A stretch of 64,000 nt of DNA from Nitrososphaerota archaeon. Its GTDB lineage: Archaea > Thermoproteota > Nitrososphaeria > Nitrososphaerales > Nitrosopumilaceae. Shown here piece after piece: positions 1 to 7,993 of this stretch. Location of the stretch: NCBI GenBank assembly GCA_021325615.1, contig JAJPGU010000010.1:124001-188000 (forward strand), written 5' to 3'. Position 1 is the stretch's first letter. Every line of letters starts with the position of its first letter. The position numbers and the translations under genes were made by a program. Below the pieces are notes generated by a model. The model saw only the letters and a program-made list of their open reading frames with translations, was not told the DNA's origin and searched no databases.

Positions 1-1
1 T

Positions 2-3000
2 GTTTTTTCACAAATTACCTTTTCTGAACAAGGGCTCTCATCTGGCCTGCCATGGACAGTCCATTTTAATGGAGTCGTACAATCATCGGTCACTAGCTCA
101 TTGCAATTCAGCGAACCAAATGGAAACTTCGGTTATTCCGTTACCCCGCCTCCCGGCTATACGGTATACCCGACTCAAGGTTCAATTGATGTAAATGGTC
201 CATCCACAACCACCCTTGTCTTTACACCAGTTACTTCAATAGGTGTAGGACAGGGGCCGCAGTCAATTGCATATGACTCCAATAACGGAGATATCTATGT
301 CGCAAATTTGTATTCCGGAACTGTCTCTGTGATAAATGGAGCCATTAACACCGTATCTAAGACAATATCTGTTGGAACGGATCCTACTGCAATATTATAC
401 GACCCAGCAAATAAGGAAATCTATGTTGCCAATTCCTATTCGAACAACGTATCCGTGATATCAGACTCTACTAACCAAGTGGTAGACACTATTCCAGCTG
501 GAACTTACCCATCATATCTTTTGTTTGATTCTGCAAATGGCTACATATACGTCTCAAACAATGGTCAAGGTACTGTTACCATCATTAACGGCGCAGATAA
601 TTCCATAAAAAATACTGTTAGTGTAGGACAGGGGCCGCAGGGAATGGCGACTGACAGCTCTGGGAATGTATATGTTGCAAACAGTAACTCATATACCATA
701 TCCGTAATCTCTGCCTCCAGCAACTCAGTCACTAACACAGTAACCGGGGTGTATGCCAATCCTAGTCTTGTTGCTTATGATTCAGCGAATAGTGAGATTT
801 ATGCAATGGGAAGTGATGTGGTTTATCCAATCTCTAACTATCAGGCAGGCAATCCAATACAACTTAGCGGGGGCGAGGCAGACGGAATTATCTTTGCAAA
901 TAACTCCATCTACGTAGCTGATGGCAATACAGTTTCAGTAATTTCTGGGAGCACCTTGACCCCCATAACTGTTGGCACAGGAGCTCAAAACATGCTGTAT
1001 GATCCAAACAATAATTTGGTATATGTAGCAAATTATGGGGGCAGTTCGATATCTGTAATATCTTCAAGCAATACTGTGGTATCGACGATCACCGTTGGAA
1101 GTGCTCCTGCAAATTTGGTTTTGGGAGCAAATAATCAAATATATTCAGCAAATTTTGGATCCAGTACAGTCTCTGCAATATCTGGACAAGGATCTCCAAT
1201 TGGACCAGTCGTTTCGAGCATTCAGGTTTCTTCAAATCCAACCTCTATAACAATTAATGGTCAGCAGGCTATCATTCAGGCTACGGTGTTGGACCAGAAC
1301 AACAACCCTGTTTCAGGAGTCACTGTTTCCTTTTACAGCAATTATGGTTCGCTATCTGCAACTGATGCCATAACAAACAACGTGGGTCAAGCAACAACAA
1401 CTTTGTCTTACAGTGGAAATCTTCAGACATCACTTACCAGTACTATAATTGCTACTGCATTAGGCAAAAGCGGAACAACTCAGGTGATGATTGTACCATC
1501 TACCGAGCCTTCCCCCCCAACTCAAAAATCCATATCTCTAAGCCCGGCTTGTACACAGGAATTAAGTGTTCAAATTTATGCGATAATAGGTTCTGAAAGT
1601 TCCACTACCTCTATTGTGTGGAATTGGGGAGACGGTTCCACCAGTACAGGAGCTATTGGATATCATGTATATTCTCAAGGGAATTCATATCCCCTTCAAG
1701 TCACTGCCTCTTACTCTGATGGTTCTTCTGTGACGACTTCAACCACAGTAAGCGTCTCTGAATTTGGAGCACCTTCGAGCTGCGAAATTTTGACCGTCAC
1801 CTCTGGTAATGGTGGCAATATTTCTGTCGTTCTTCCTAGCGGTTCAAACTTGTATCAAGGTGGACAATCCCAAACCGTTTTTCTGGCAAAAGGAACTCCA
1901 GTAACACTTACAGCAGAACCAAGTAACGGTTTTTCCTTCGATGCATGGATAGCAAGTAACAATGTAGATAACACTCCGAGTGGAGAACCGATAAACTCGG
2001 CACAGAATAGCATAACTTTTGCAGTAAACGGAAATGGCAACATAAATGCTGTCTTTGCTTCAGGTTCATCATCTTCAGGCCCACTATCCATTACTACGAT
2101 CTCACTTCCTGGAGGTGAATATGGCTCTCCATATCCTTCAAGCCAATTGGAGGCTACGGGTGGGGCGGGAAGCTATGTGTGGTCGATTGCATCTAGCTCG
2201 ACCACTACAAATGCACAGCTCGAAGAATTGGGATTGTCCCTATCAAGTCAGGGGGTCTTGAGCGGCACTCCGTATAACACCGGCCCAATCGATATAACAG
2301 TACAAGTACAGGATAAAAACGGGAATGTGGCAACAGAAAGTTTCCCCATACAAATAAACACTGCTCCAACTTGCTCAGGTCAATGCCTATTACCGAATGC
2401 CAGTCCGGGCAAGTCATATCTTGCAGACATACCTGTACAAGGAGGGACTGGGATTGGCTATGTCTTCACTCTGTTCGGTCAATGCTGTTTTCCTCCAGGG
2501 CTAACTCTGGAATCAAATGGTGGAATAACAGGTGTTCCGACATCGCCGGGAACGTATTCGTTTGTAGTTAAGGTGCAGGATTCTATAGGAGGATTTTCAA
2601 CTATCGTCTTATCAATAACCGTCCCGCCTGTTGTAAACTGTGTGTCGACCTCGTCTGCTGTTGACTCAAGCTGTTCTTCTAATGGTGCCAAACTGCCCAC
2701 AGCCATAGGCCGCACTGATAAAACAACGGTTGTCTACATTTACGGTACTGGTTTTTCCCAAGCATCATCAGTTTACTTTGGAAATTCCCCTGCAACATCT
2801 TTTACAATCATTTCTGACTCGGAGATCGAGGCCACTGCCCCTGAATTGCCACAGCAGCCATCTCAACCAGTTGTAAATGCCACTGTCATGGTAGGCAATT
2901 ACGCAAGTTCAGGGGCCTGTACGACTTTCTCCGTCGGGGCTCAATGCTACCAGTTTATCTATATTTCACCACAGTTACAGTCATCTGTAACGAATCAATG

Positions 3001-4720
3001 CAATTCGCTTTCGAGCCTGAACATTCCCCTGTCTGCAGATGCTACCATTCAAGGTAAGGCTGATGATGAAAGCGGAGCTTCAGCAGAAGGTGCGTTGACA
3101 GTAACGGGGTCCATTAATCTTACAGGGAGTGAAAAGGTATGTATAACATATTCCAACTTTGATATTACAGACCTTAGCAAATTAACCATAAATGATTTAA
3201 ATCTAACATCCACACTTGATTCTGACACTACTGTCAGCCTCACCGCAATGGGCTCCTTCTACTACGACAACGATAAAATCCTAAACCTTGGCGACCCTGT
3301 GGAAGGTCCAATTATTGATATTCAAGCAGGACCTGTTCCTATAGTGATAGTTACATCGTTTACTCCGGTGGCAAAAATTGAGGCAAATCTTGAAGGTGAT
3401 GCATCCACAGAAATTAATCAGAATATACAATTTGTTTTAGGCGCAGATTACACCCCTCAGAATGGGATTCAACCGATACACACTGTAACCTGTGAAAACG
3501 GTGGCAGTCTTGCTAATGCTTGTTTTATTAACATGGGCAAATTGGAAGTGAACGGTCATATCGTGGGAGAGGTAGGAGTAGAGGTTGCAGCACTCTTTTA
3601 TGATATGGCAGGCCCCGCGGTAACACCATATGCCTATCTTGAAGCCTATGGATTTTACAATGGAAGCCCACAAAACAACATAGAATGTTATCCATATGAG
3701 ATAGGGACTAGGGGGGGTACATGGTGGGACCTCTGTGGAGGCGTGGATTTAAACATGACATTGGAAACAAATCCCGTCATTCCTGATATCCAGCCAGTAA
3801 ATCTGGAAAATATTCAGTTGTATACCACCTTGATATCGGCTTCTGATAGCATTACAACCGAGCCGTCTGGCATAAACCAAGTAAGTGCTGGCCAACCGGT
3901 CTCATTTGTGGCCACAATAGCTGGAGGCTCTATTCCTGCTTCGTGGAGTGTATCCCCCACTGATTGTGGAACCTTTGCCCCTCCAGATGGACCACAGACC
4001 ACATTTACTGCATCAAATGTAAACGAAGCATGTAAAGTCAAGGCTCAATTAGACGGCGAACTGATTCAACAACCCGGAACCTATTTTATAACGGTGGGAA
4101 CTCCCACGATAACAACTTCCGTAACGGACACAGTACTAAATAATGGAGCCGCAGTGGCGGATCAATCTTCCACGACGGGAATTACAACCTCCATTTTTGA
4201 TTCAACAACCTCTTCTAATACTCAGGTCACAGTGTCCAGTGAAGACCTACCAGGACAACCCCCAAATGTAGATTCCCCCGGAATTAACCCTACATCATTT
4301 TATGACGTTCAAGTTACTGGAACTGCTTCTTCTGATACTGGAAGTGCTAACATTTGTATAACTTCTTCTCAATCATCTTCTGTAATGCAGTTTTATTATG
4401 GAGGTGCCTGGTATGATGCCTCAAATATATCATCAGCCAATAATTCAGTCTGTGGCAACATTCCGGTATTTGCATTAGGTGGAACATCTATTGCATTAGG
4501 TACCAATACATGTACTATCCCAACCTCAGGTGATTGGACCTTATCTTCCAGCTGCACGCTTTCGTCTACCGCAAGCGTCCCTGCAAATGTAATTGTACAA
4601 TCTGGTACCGTACTTACCATTCCGTCTGGAATGAAATTGAACATTGACTTTACGCACTTTCACCTGCTTGTGCGATCAGGTGGTGGAGTTCTTATCAAAT
4701 CTGGTGGAGCAATAAACTAG
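2..4720 (+). CDS. Giant mosaic surface protein with YVTN beta-propeller and Ig-like domains (5' end missing)
   Basis: The reading frame is open to the left edge, so the first TTG at 101 is not the real start. Residues before it (ITFSEQGLSSGLPWTVHFNG) are a typical archaeal surface-protein Ig-like module. Numbering from 101, the order is: YVTN beta-propeller repeats with repeated YVAN / SVIS motifs (about 50-360), an invasin-type Big_1 domain (about 370-460), a PKD domain with WNWGDGS (about 480-555), an InlB-like divergent repeat (about 565-655), two putative Ig domains of the GLxLSSxGVLSGTP type (about 660-840), an IPT/TIG domain (about 865-945), then about 590 unrecognised residues. The protein is rich in Ser, Thr and Asn and has no visible C-terminal membrane anchor, so it is probably extracellular and adhesive or scaffold-like. 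DNA is AT-rich compared with the core genes at 9.4 kb onward. The function is inferred from domain types only. Confidence 0.85.
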   Translation, partial: VFSQITFSEQGLSSGLPWTVHFNGVVQSSVTSSLQFSEPNGNFGYSVTPPPGYTVYPTQGSIDVNGPSTTTLVFTPVTSIGVGQGPQSIAYDSNNGDIYVANLYSGTVSVINGAINTVSKTISVGTDPTAILYDPANKEIYVANSYSNNVSVISDSTNQVVDTIPAGTYPSYLLFDSANGYIYVSNNGQGTVTIINGADNSIKNTVSVGQGPQGMATDSSGNVYVANSNSYTISVISASSNSVTNTVTGVYANPSLVAYDSANSEIYAMGSDVVYPISNYQAGNPIQLSGGEADGIIFANNSIYVADGNTVSVISGSTLTPITVGTGAQNMLYDPNNNLVYVANYGGSSISVISSSNTVVSTITVGSAPANLVLGANNQIYSANFGSSTVSAISGQGSPIGPVVSSIQVSSNPTSITINGQQAIIQATVLDQNNNPVSGVTVSFYSNYGSLSATDAITNNVGQATTTLSYSGNLQTSLTSTIIATALGKSGTTQVMIVPSTEPSPPTQKSISLSPACTQELSVQIYAIIGSESSTTSIVWNWGDGSTSTGAIGYHVYSQGNSYPLQVTASYSDGSSVTTSTTVSVSEFGAPSSCEILTVTSGNGGNISVVLPSGSNLYQGGQSQTVFLAKGTPVTLTAEPSNGFSFDAWIASNNVDNTPSGEPINSAQNSITFAVNGNGNINAVFASGSSSSGPLSITTISLPGGEYGSPYPSSQLEATGGAGSYVWSIASSSTTTNAQLEELGLSLSSQGVLSGTPYNTGPIDITVQVQDKNGNVATESFPIQINTAPTCSGQCLLPNASPGKSYLADIPVQGGTGIGYVFTLFGQCCFPPGLTLESNGGITGVPTSPGTYSFVVKVQDSIGGFSTIVLSITVPPVVNCVSTSSAVDSSCSSNGAKLPTAIGRTDKTTVVYIYGTGFSQASSVYFGNSPATSFTIISDSEIEATAPELPQQPSQPVVNATVMVGNYASSGACTTFSVGAQCYQFIYISPQLQSSVTNQCNSLSSLNIPLSADATIQGKADDESGASAEGALTVTGSINLTGSEKVCITYSNFDITDLSKLTINDLNLTSTLDSDTTVSLTAMGSFYYDNDKILNLGDPVEGPIIDIQAGPVPIVIVTSFTPVAKIEANLEGDASTEINQNIQFVLGADYTPQNGIQPIHTVTCENGGSLANACFINMGKLEVNGHIVGEVGVEVAALFYDMAGPAVTPYAYLEAYGFYNGSPQNNIECYPYEIGTRGGTWWDLCGGVDLNMTLETNPVIPDIQPVNLENIQLYTTLISASDSITTEPSGINQVSAGQPVSFVATIAGGSIPASWSVSPTDCGTFAPPDGPQTTFTASNVNEACKVKAQLDGELIQQPGTYFITVGTPTITTSVTDTVLNNGAAVADQSSTTGITTSIFDSTTSSNTQVTVSSEDLPGQPPNVDSPGINPTSFYDVQVTGTASSDTGSANICITSSQSSSVMQFYYGGAWYDASNISSANNSVCGNIPVFALGGTSIALGTNTCTIPTSGDWTLSSSCTLSSTASVPANVIVQSGTVLTIPSGMKLNIDFTHFHLLVRSGGGVLIKSGGAIN
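243..640. repeat. 20-bp exact direct repeat inside YVTN propeller blades
   Basis: The 20 bases at 243-262 recur exactly at 621-640, 378 bp apart and in the same reading frame (V-G-Q-G-P-Q). Other blades encode similar residues with diverged DNA. Two blades therefore share a recent duplication or gene-conversion tract. Confidence 0.8.
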
Positions 4721-5139
4721 AAAAACTAGGCCTTTTGTTTTGAGATTCCTTTAGCGTTTATATGTAAAAATCCATCATTAATCGGTAAAGTAGACCCATT
4801 CTGAAATCTTTTGCTGGTTTGAGATCCTATCTGGCATCAAGCGATATACCATAACAATAGCAGAAATCAACTTGGCCAATCTATTCGTTTTAAAAACTGG
4901 CTTGTTTAGCTTTCAAGGCCCTTGATCTTACTGTCTGCAGAGGCCTTTGTCAACCTTGCCTGTTTTTGTTCTTTAGTAGAGTCATTATGTTTTCCCAAGA
5001 TTTCCATTTATCTTCTTATTATTTCCTCAAGCACTTCTGTGAGATAATTTTGTATGAGGAACTTGGCTTCCAAAAACAATCGAACTCATGACTTGGCTTT
5101 CTTTGTTCCCTATCGGATAATTTTTGTACCGTTTAGGAA
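4721..5139. other. Intergenic AT-rich stretch, no supported gene
   Basis: About 420 bases lie between two convergent genes. I see no RNA gene, no long inverted repeat and no convincing ORF. A plus-strand ORF starting near 5054 runs into the opposite-strand gene and looks like a chance frame. Confidence 0.6.
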
Positions 5140-5811
5140 CTACGAGTTTGCCTTTAAACATCCCAAATATTTCAGTGTGGTTCCAATCCTATTCCCAGGT
5201 TTCTCATACGTGAAAATTGGAAATAATGTCTTAAAATTAGGAATTTGCTTAAATTTATCAATTAATCTTTGAAATTCCTTCATTTTATTATACCAATCTT
5301 CTTGTTCTTCCCAATACATTAAACCAACGATTGCATCTAGATTTATACCTGCGGTCTGAACCTCATTATTTTCAGTTATTTGAGGATAATTATTTTTCAA
5401 TTCATTGTAAAGGTTTTGAAAGGAAATCTTGGCACCCTCCCATCCCAATGTTTTTTTACACATCCATTCCTGTAGGGTCCCACTCGCGGCATCTTTGGAA
5501 TAAAATCTCCCCTCGATAAAGCGACATATTCTTGAAGGCATTGCCAAGACGGCAATATGTCGTCTATATATTGGTGAAGATTCGTGTGACATGTAATGAT
5601 ATTGTGGAAGAAGATTACTGTGGGTAAGTGACCACTTTAAAAGTCCAAACCTATCATTCAACAATTTACAACATTCTTTACCGTATGAGGAAAACTCGGA
5701 GAAAACATTTTCAAATTGAAGTGTTCTTATGAGCAAACCCGTTCCTTGGAAAGAACTGTAAATCTCGGCTACTTCGGGGGGATAATCAGAAATCATCGTC
5801 AAAAATTCCAT
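5140..5811 (-). CDS. Unknown protein coupled to a winged-helix regulator
   Basis: I do not recognise this 223-residue protein. It looks soluble and mainly helical, is rich in aromatic residues, and shows no signal peptide, membrane helix or obvious catalytic motif. The start is set at the ATG at 5811, because the TAA of the upstream wHTH gene ends one base earlier (TAATATG), a stop-restart arrangement. A longer frame to 5865 would overlap that gene by 53 bases. It is the second gene of a two-gene minus-strand unit divergent from the CDC-like operon. It may be a partner or effector of the regulator, or an immunity-type protein. That role is inference from position only. Confidence 0.7.
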   Translation of the reverse strand: MEFLTMISDYPPEVAEIYSSFQGTGLLIRTLQFENVFSEFSSYGKECCKLLNDRFGLLKWSLTHSNLLPQYHYMSHESSPIYRRHIAVLAMPSRICRFIEGRFYSKDAASGTLQEWMCKKTLGWEGAKISFQNLYNELKNNYPQITENNEVQTAGINLDAIVGLMYWEEQEDWYNKMKEFQRLIDKFKQIPNFKTLFPIFTYEKPGNRIGTTLKYLGCLKANS

Positions 5812-5812
5812 A

Positions 5813-6088
5813 TTATTTGATATATTCCAGAAATTCAGATAGCTTGCAAAACATATTAAATCCATTTTCTGTCAGAAAATAAATTTCAGTACCCTCATTA
5901 ATTTGGGCATCAACAAAATTTTTCTTGCTCAACCATTCTAGATATCTAATGAAGGAATCCCATCTTAATTTTGATGCCAACTGTAGATTTGTTTTTTTTA
6001 CATGTGTATCCGTGTAAAATAATTTAGCGAATCGATCCAGTACTAAAAAATCCATTCTAAATTGTTCGGAGGTCAAGTTGTGATCCAC
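5813..6088 (-). CDS. Winged-helix transcriptional regulator (small, archaeal type)
   Basis: This 91-residue protein has the layout of an archaeal wHTH of the ArnR1/PadR-like size class. Two N-terminal helices lead to a recognition region (about residues 33-58, SKLRWDSFIRYLEWLSKKNFV), then a beta-wing (about 60-75, with EIYFLTENG), then a C-terminal helix. The start is GTG at 6088. A TATA-like ATTTAAAT at 6117-6124 places the transcript start a few bases before it. It is divergent from the CDC-like operon and separated by only 167 bp, so it is the natural candidate regulator of both directions. The family call is moderately sure and the target is inference. Confidence 0.7.
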   Translation of the reverse strand: MDHNLTSEQFRMDFLVLDRFAKLFYTDTHVKKTNLQLASKLRWDSFIRYLEWLSKKNFVDAQINEGTEIYFLTENGFNMFCKLSEFLEYIK

Positions 6089-6111
6089 ACACGGGTTGTT
6101 GTACGGGATAA

Positions 6112-6125
6112 TTTCTATTTAAATT
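6112..6125 (-). promoter_or_regulatory. TATA-like box for the wHTH gene
   Basis: On the minus strand the palindromic ATTTAAAT (6117-6124) lies about 30 bases upstream of the GTG at 6088. This is the spacing expected for archaeal TBP binding and a nearly leaderless message. Confidence 0.5.
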
Positions 6126-6200
6126 TATTTTTTATTCTCAAATTTCATTTTAATAGAGAATCTCCAAAGTAAATCGTGTTTATGAAAATTCTAAGTGATC

Positions 6201-6214
6201 AAACCACGTGTTTT
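6201..6214. promoter_or_regulatory. Near-perfect 14-bp palindrome, possible operator
   Basis: The sequence AAACCACGTGTTTT is an inverted repeat centred on CACGTG with one mismatched position pair. It lies about 15-20 bases upstream of the TATA-like box of the CDC operon, in the divergent promoter region. A dimeric wHTH regulator could bind such a site. This is inference; no second copy was found nearby. Confidence 0.3.
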
Positions 6215-6224
6215 TGGTGAGGAA

Positions 6225-6236
6225 TATCTAATAATT
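6225..6236 (+). promoter_or_regulatory. TATA-like box for the CDC-like operon
   Basis: TATCTAATAATT is centred about 26 bases before the ATG at 6256, which fits a leaderless transcript starting at the 40-codon ORF. Confidence 0.45.
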
Positions 6237-6255
6237 GTATTTTGTAAAGTAACGC

Positions 6256-6378
6256 ATGTCCGAAAATGCAGAAAACCAAATTCTTACTGATATCATAAAT
6301 GAAATCATAACTCCCAAAAAACCTCTTGATAATGGGGATGCTTTTCACAATCAGACAAATATGAGGTTAATGGAATGA
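6256..6378 (+). CDS. Small 40-residue ORF overlapping the CDC-like gene (ATGA)
   Basis: The frame encodes 40 residues beginning MSENAENQIL and ending in NMRLME. It is polar, has a short amphipathic stretch (about residues 8-18) and has no membrane helix or signal peptide. Its TGA (6376-6378) overlaps the ATG of the next gene (6375-6377), the classic translational-coupling overlap. Together with the TATA-like box 26 bases upstream, this supports real translation. It could be a leader that couples or controls the cytolysin-like gene, or a small partner such as a chaperone or inhibitor. I do not recognise the sequence. Confidence 0.5.
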   Translation: MSENAENQILTDIINEIITPKKPLDNGDAFHNQTNMRLME

Positions 6379-7775
6379 GCAAAAACACTGAATATATTGA
6401 CGGCCTGAACTATGATTTAAAAAAATTGTTAACAGTAAACTTGCAAACTGAAACCCAACCTGATTCAAACTTAGAAAATCGCCAAATTTTTCCGGGTTCG
6501 GTACGGGTATGCAAAAAAACTCCCCATGGCGTAATGAAAGATCTTACAGATAATAGTTTGTTAGATCCGACCCAGGGGGTTATTTTTCCTGGAGCTATTT
6601 TAAAACAAAATGAAAATTTGGCCCTCGGGCTTCCTACACCGTATACTTTTGCCAGAAGTCCATTAACCATACGAGTATTGCTTCCTGGATTGGAGGAAAA
6701 AGGCAACGCCATTATTGATTCTCCAACAAATGTATCGGTACAAACGGCTATTGACAAAATTGTAGACTATTGGCATAACAATTTCGGTAATAATGACTAC
6801 GTCGTACCTGTTAGGGCTTTTTCTAATTCTTGTAAAGCGTATACAAAAGAACAGATTGGTATTCAGCTTGGTTTCGGTATGCAATTAGACAAATTCTCAA
6901 CAACTGCTTCTTTAAATTACAAGTCAAACGTAGAAAGCACTACCACATTCAAGGTATTCCGTCAAATATATTACTCAGTTATAGTGGAGGAACCCAAAGA
7001 ATCGGGCGATTTTTTTACCGAAAATGTCATCTTAAACCCGAAAAATATGGCAGAGAGCGATCCACCTGGCTTTGTGCGTAGTGTGAATTATGGCAGAACG
7101 ATAATTGTACAAATGACCACAAAAAAACAACTTAGGGATATTGACGCAAGCCTCACATTGGAGTATTCGCTAGGAGGAAAGGACGATAAAATCGATGCAG
7201 ATACCAAAGCCAAGTATGAATCCATAAAAAACGACTCCAGTTTCACTGCGATAGTTCTGGGCGGAGGGTCTGAATCTACCGGTATACTGATAGAAGAAAT
7301 TGATAAAATCAACGATGCCATCTCTCATGGATTGTCTTTTTCTAAAAAAACCCCGGCAGTCCCTGTTTCATATGTCGTCGCAGATGTGAAAAGTAGGCAA
7401 AATTCCACCATGCGATTATCGACGGAATATGTTGAAACAATATGTGAAATGTATTACAACCGTTCAATAACACTAAAACACGGCGGTGCCTATGTGGCAA
7501 ATTTTCTGATAGATTGGTTTGAAACAGACAGTAACGGGCAACCCGTTAGTAGACACTATGAATCAGGAAATGTGACTGCCTCATGGGTTACGAAATTAGA
7601 TTTTCCAGGAGATGCAACAAACATCAAGATTACACTGCATGACTACACGGGCATTGCTTGGAGTCCTGTCTATAAATTATTTCTTACCTTTCCTGTTCTT
7701 GACGGTAACAAAGTAGTAGAATGTACGGGTACTACTCTCAACCCCTATTTGCAAGACATTACAAATAATCATTAA
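6375..7775 (+). CDS. Thiol-activated / cholesterol-dependent cytolysin (CDC) family pore-forming protein
   Basis: The 466 residues follow the CDC order throughout. They begin with EYIDGLNYD (like the start of mature perfringolysin, SYIYSLDYN), then FPGAILKQNENL (71-82), LTIRVLLPGL (97-106), FRQIYYSVIVEEP (195-207), VNYGRTIIVQ (237-246) and SSFTAIVLGGG (288-298, the glycine hinge needed for hairpin release). TPAVPVSYV (326-334) and the membrane-binding domain from about 350 (STEYVETI, GGAYVANFLIDW) follow. The undecapeptide position reads DYTGIAWSPVY (423-433) instead of ECTGLAWEWWR: the TGxAW core remains, but Cys, both later Trp and Arg are lost. The sterol-sensing Thr-Leu pair is present (T454-L455). 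There is no signal peptide. Length matches the mature family. CDC proteins form very large oligomeric beta-barrel pores. Target and lipid specificity here are unknown, and the altered loop resembles the CDC-like (CDCL) branch. AT-rich DNA suggests transfer. The family call is strong; the role (weapon, defence or lysis) is inference. Confidence 0.92.
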   Translation: MSKNTEYIDGLNYDLKKLLTVNLQTETQPDSNLENRQIFPGSVRVCKKTPHGVMKDLTDNSLLDPTQGVIFPGAILKQNENLALGLPTPYTFARSPLTIRVLLPGLEEKGNAIIDSPTNVSVQTAIDKIVDYWHNNFGNNDYVVPVRAFSNSCKAYTKEQIGIQLGFGMQLDKFSTTASLNYKSNVESTTTFKVFRQIYYSVIVEEPKESGDFFTENVILNPKNMAESDPPGFVRSVNYGRTIIVQMTTKKQLRDIDASLTLEYSLGGKDDKIDADTKAKYESIKNDSSFTAIVLGGGSESTGILIEEIDKINDAISHGLSFSKKTPAVPVSYVVADVKSRQNSTMRLSTEYVETICEMYYNRSITLKHGGAYVANFLIDWFETDSNGQPVSRHYESGNVTASWVTKLDFPGDATNIKITLHDYTGIAWSPVYKLFLTFPVLDGNKVVECTGTTLNPYLQDITNNH

Positions 7776-7795
7776 CTCGAGCAATAGTGTGAGAA

Positions 7796-7984
7796 ATGTT
7801 TACAAATCCATCTGATACTAAAATGTGGAAAGAAATGGTAGAGTCTGGCACACATGTATGCTATTTTGCAGACAGGCACCTTTCGGGTGGCTTGAAATGG
7901 GGTTTTTCTAACAGTAAAGTTTGGGTATCAGGCACCGTTGTTGATAAGGATGAAGGTTTAACTGGATATTGGGAATTAATATGA
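7796..7984 (+). CDS. Small unknown protein in the CDC-like operon
   Basis: This 62-residue protein is rich in Trp and Gly (KMWKEM, GGLKWGF, SKVWVSG, TGYWELI), which suggests a small beta-rich domain. It has a single Cys at about residue 22 and no membrane helix or signal peptide. It starts 20 bases after the CDC-like stop, behind a GTGAG-like ribosome site, and ends 9 bases before the next start, so it is co-transcribed. I do not recognise the family. A pore-former partner, binding module or inhibitor are all possible. Confidence 0.6.
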   Translation: MFTNPSDTKMWKEMVESGTHVCYFADRHLSGGLKWGFSNSKVWVSGTVVDKDEGLTGYWELI

Positions 7985-7993
7985 TCCTTCGAT

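Noticed and set aside
5054..5272. Plus-strand 72-codon frame
   Set aside because: It overlaps the better supported minus-strand gene at 5140 and has no promoter or protein-like pattern.
6410..6757. Minus-strand frame inside the CDC-like gene
   Set aside because: The plus-strand frame has a clear family match; this one is a shadow.
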